38,519 nt of DNA from Methanobacteriaceae archaeon (lineage in GTDB: Archaea; Methanobacteriota; Methanobacteria; Methanobacteriales; Methanobacteriaceae): the NCBI GenBank assembly GCA_900766745.1, contig CAAFWR010000006.1, positions 1-38,519 of the forward strand. Reading direction: 5' to 3'. The notes beneath the pieces were generated by a model, which ran no database searches, was not told where the DNA came from, and saw nothing but the letters and a program-made list of their open reading frames with translations. Below, piece by piece: positions 37,103 through 38,519 of this stretch; the stretch's first letter is position 1; each line of letters starts with the position of its first letter. Position numbers and translations under genes: made by a program.

Positions 37103-38519
37103 TCATCTGGGGCTGGAGGTGCTTTTGCTTGGCGTGGTGCTAATGGAACAATGTCTAATTGTATTTTTATTAATAATAGTGTAGGAAGTAATGGTGGTGG
37201 GATTTCTTGGGGTGGTGCTAATGGTTATTTAAGCGGTTGTATTTTTATTAATAATTCAGGAGGTAATTCTGCTGGAGGTATTGACTGGTATGGTGCTAAC
37301 GGTATTGTAACTGGATCTACTTTTACTAATAATGTTGGTGGTAATTTAGCTGGTGCTGTTGCTTGGAATGGTATTAATGGTACTTTAACCAACTGTACTT
37401 TCACTAAGAACTCCGTTCTCAACACTTATGGTGGTGCAGGTATTACTTGGAGTGGTGCTAATGGTATTTTATCTAATTCCATATTTACTAATAACACCTC
37501 AAATGTTCAAGGTGGAGCTGTTCACTGGATAGGTAATAATGGTAATTTAACTAAATGTACTTTTACAGGAAACACTGCTAATATGCAAGGTGGGGCTATT
37601 TTCTGGTTTGCTGCTAATGGTATTATAACAAGCTCTAATTTTACCAATAACCATGGATCTGAGGGTGGTGCTGTTATTATTGGTTCTGTTAGTATTAATT
37701 CTATCATATCAGATTGTAATTTCACTAACAATAATGCAGCCCAAAATGGTGGTGCAGTTTCATGGAGTAGTGCTAACGGTACTTTAACTAATTCAAATTT
37801 TACCAGCAATAAAGCTACTTCTAATGGTGGTGCTATTTATTGGGGTGGTGCTAATGGTAATATAATTAATTCCACTTTCAAAAGTAATGCTGCAAGTACT
37901 CATGGTGGAGGTATAGCTTGGACTGGTCATTACGGTACTTTATACTGCTCTAATTTCATCAATAACCTTGCTAAAGGTGCAGGCGGTGGTGTTCGTTGGA
38001 GCGGTGACAATGGTACTTTATCTGATTCTATTTTTTACGGTAACTCTGCTGATTATGCTGGTGGTGTTTATTGGTATGGTTTTAATGGTATATTGACTAA
38101 TTCTACTTTTAATAGTAATACTGCAACTACTAGTGGTGGTGCTGTTTTTTGGCAAAGAGCTAATAGTACCATGTCTAATTGTAATTTCACAAACAATTAT
38201 TCACCAAATGGTAATAATGTTTATTGGATGTGGACTGTAAATGACTTCTTAAATAAATATGATCAAATACACGAATATGATTATGTTTTGATTCGAAACG
38301 GTACTGGAACTCCTACTAAAAGTATTGTTTTGAATAGAAAAGGAGTAACCATCTCTAGTCAAGGTAATGTCATCTTTGATGCTAAAGGTGGTAATCTTCA
38401 CTTTGAAGTTACTGGAGACAATGTTTTAATTGAGAAAATTACTTTCCGAAACTTCAATTTCACTGGCAACGGAGGAGCCATTCAATGGACAGGAAACAAT
38501 GGAACATTACAAAATTGTA
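37091..38519 (+). pseudogene. 5'-truncated adhesin-like protein, Pmp-like beta-helix (locus C, 3' partial)
   Basis: A frame open from 37091 to the end of the window (476 codons; first in-frame ATG at 37151). It holds about 15 repeats of the form 'GGAVFW..ANGTMSNC.FTNN', then the linker 'WTVNDFLNKYDQI' (from about 38232) and a second cap 'ITFRNFNFTGNGGAIQW' at about 38438. The structure equals locus A in order and spacing. It too lacks a start, signal peptide and ribosome binding site: directly before it TGA (37088-37090) replaces the Arg codon of 'FRNFNF'. Whether the 3' end is complete cannot be seen. Confidence 0.75.
38399..38467 (+). repeat. 69-bp block shared with locus A, copy at locus C
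   Basis: Matches the minus strand of 7872-7940 with one mismatch (GTG versus GTT codon, silent for Val). Such identity over synonymous sites suggests recent recombination or gene conversion. Confidence 0.8.

Overview
The window is chromosomal DNA from a gut-type methanogenic archaeon, most likely Methanobrevibacter (Methanobacteriales). The grounds are: the methanogenesis enzyme Ftr; archaeal proteins such as Hjc; a tRNA-Trp gene with a box C/D intron; GGTG(A)-type ribosome binding sites and TATA-box promoters; strongly AT-rich DNA; and several large adhesin-like proteins (ALPs) made of beta-helix repeats. The species call is inference.

Layout. 1-5945: the 3' part of a giant ALP with NosD-like beta-helix modules and four Ig-like domains. 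6.1-6.7 kb: a DUF2085 membrane protein and a zinc-ribbon protein. 7.0-9.1 kb: a 5'-truncated ALP of a second type (Pmp-like GGA(I/V)/FxxN repeats) on the minus strand. 9.3-13.1 kb: grpE-dnaK-dnaJ on the minus strand, divergent from an HTH regulator (13317-13886) with two identical palindromic operators beside it. 13.9-14.7 kb: a VapBC-like pair whose antitoxin looks frameshifted. 14.8-18.3 kb: hypF and an AAA ATPase. 18.5-19.8 kb: larB and a GNAT acetyltransferase. 19.8-22.3 kb: gatB, a CBS-ParB/SerK-like protein and hisE as an operon. 22.5-23.8 kb: an unknown protein and a radical SAM protein. 24.0-25.3 kb: tRNAs for Asn, Met, Glu, Leu, His, then hjc, then tRNA-Cys and intron-bearing tRNA-Trp. 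25.3-29.3 kb: an MBL hydrolase, trkA/trkH and a flippase-like membrane protein. 29.4-30.3 kb: a second truncated ALP. 30.6-36.9 kb: ftr, a K+ channel, nnr, sfsA, a sirtuin and argG. 37.1 kb to the end: a third truncated ALP, running off the window.

The core genes are ordinary housekeeping and energy genes. The most interesting theme is the ALPs. Three loci of the second type all begin, without a usable start codon or signal peptide, at the same homologous codon of the 'ITFRNFNF' motif. In each an in-frame stop (TGA, TGA or TAA) sits where an Arg codon stands in the intact internal copies. Two share a 19-bp partly palindromic boundary sequence, two share a 69-bp block with one mismatch in opposite orientation about 30 kb apart, and two share an almost identical 53-bp tail. 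Either they are decayed copies, or they are a set of silent donor cassettes for recombination into an expressed adhesin gene.

Other points of note are a TAAC-N5-GTTA heat-shock-type operator pair, a long inverted repeat followed by a U-tract between dnaK and dnaJ, and a tRNA-Trp intron whose D guide pairs correctly to direct methylation of C34.
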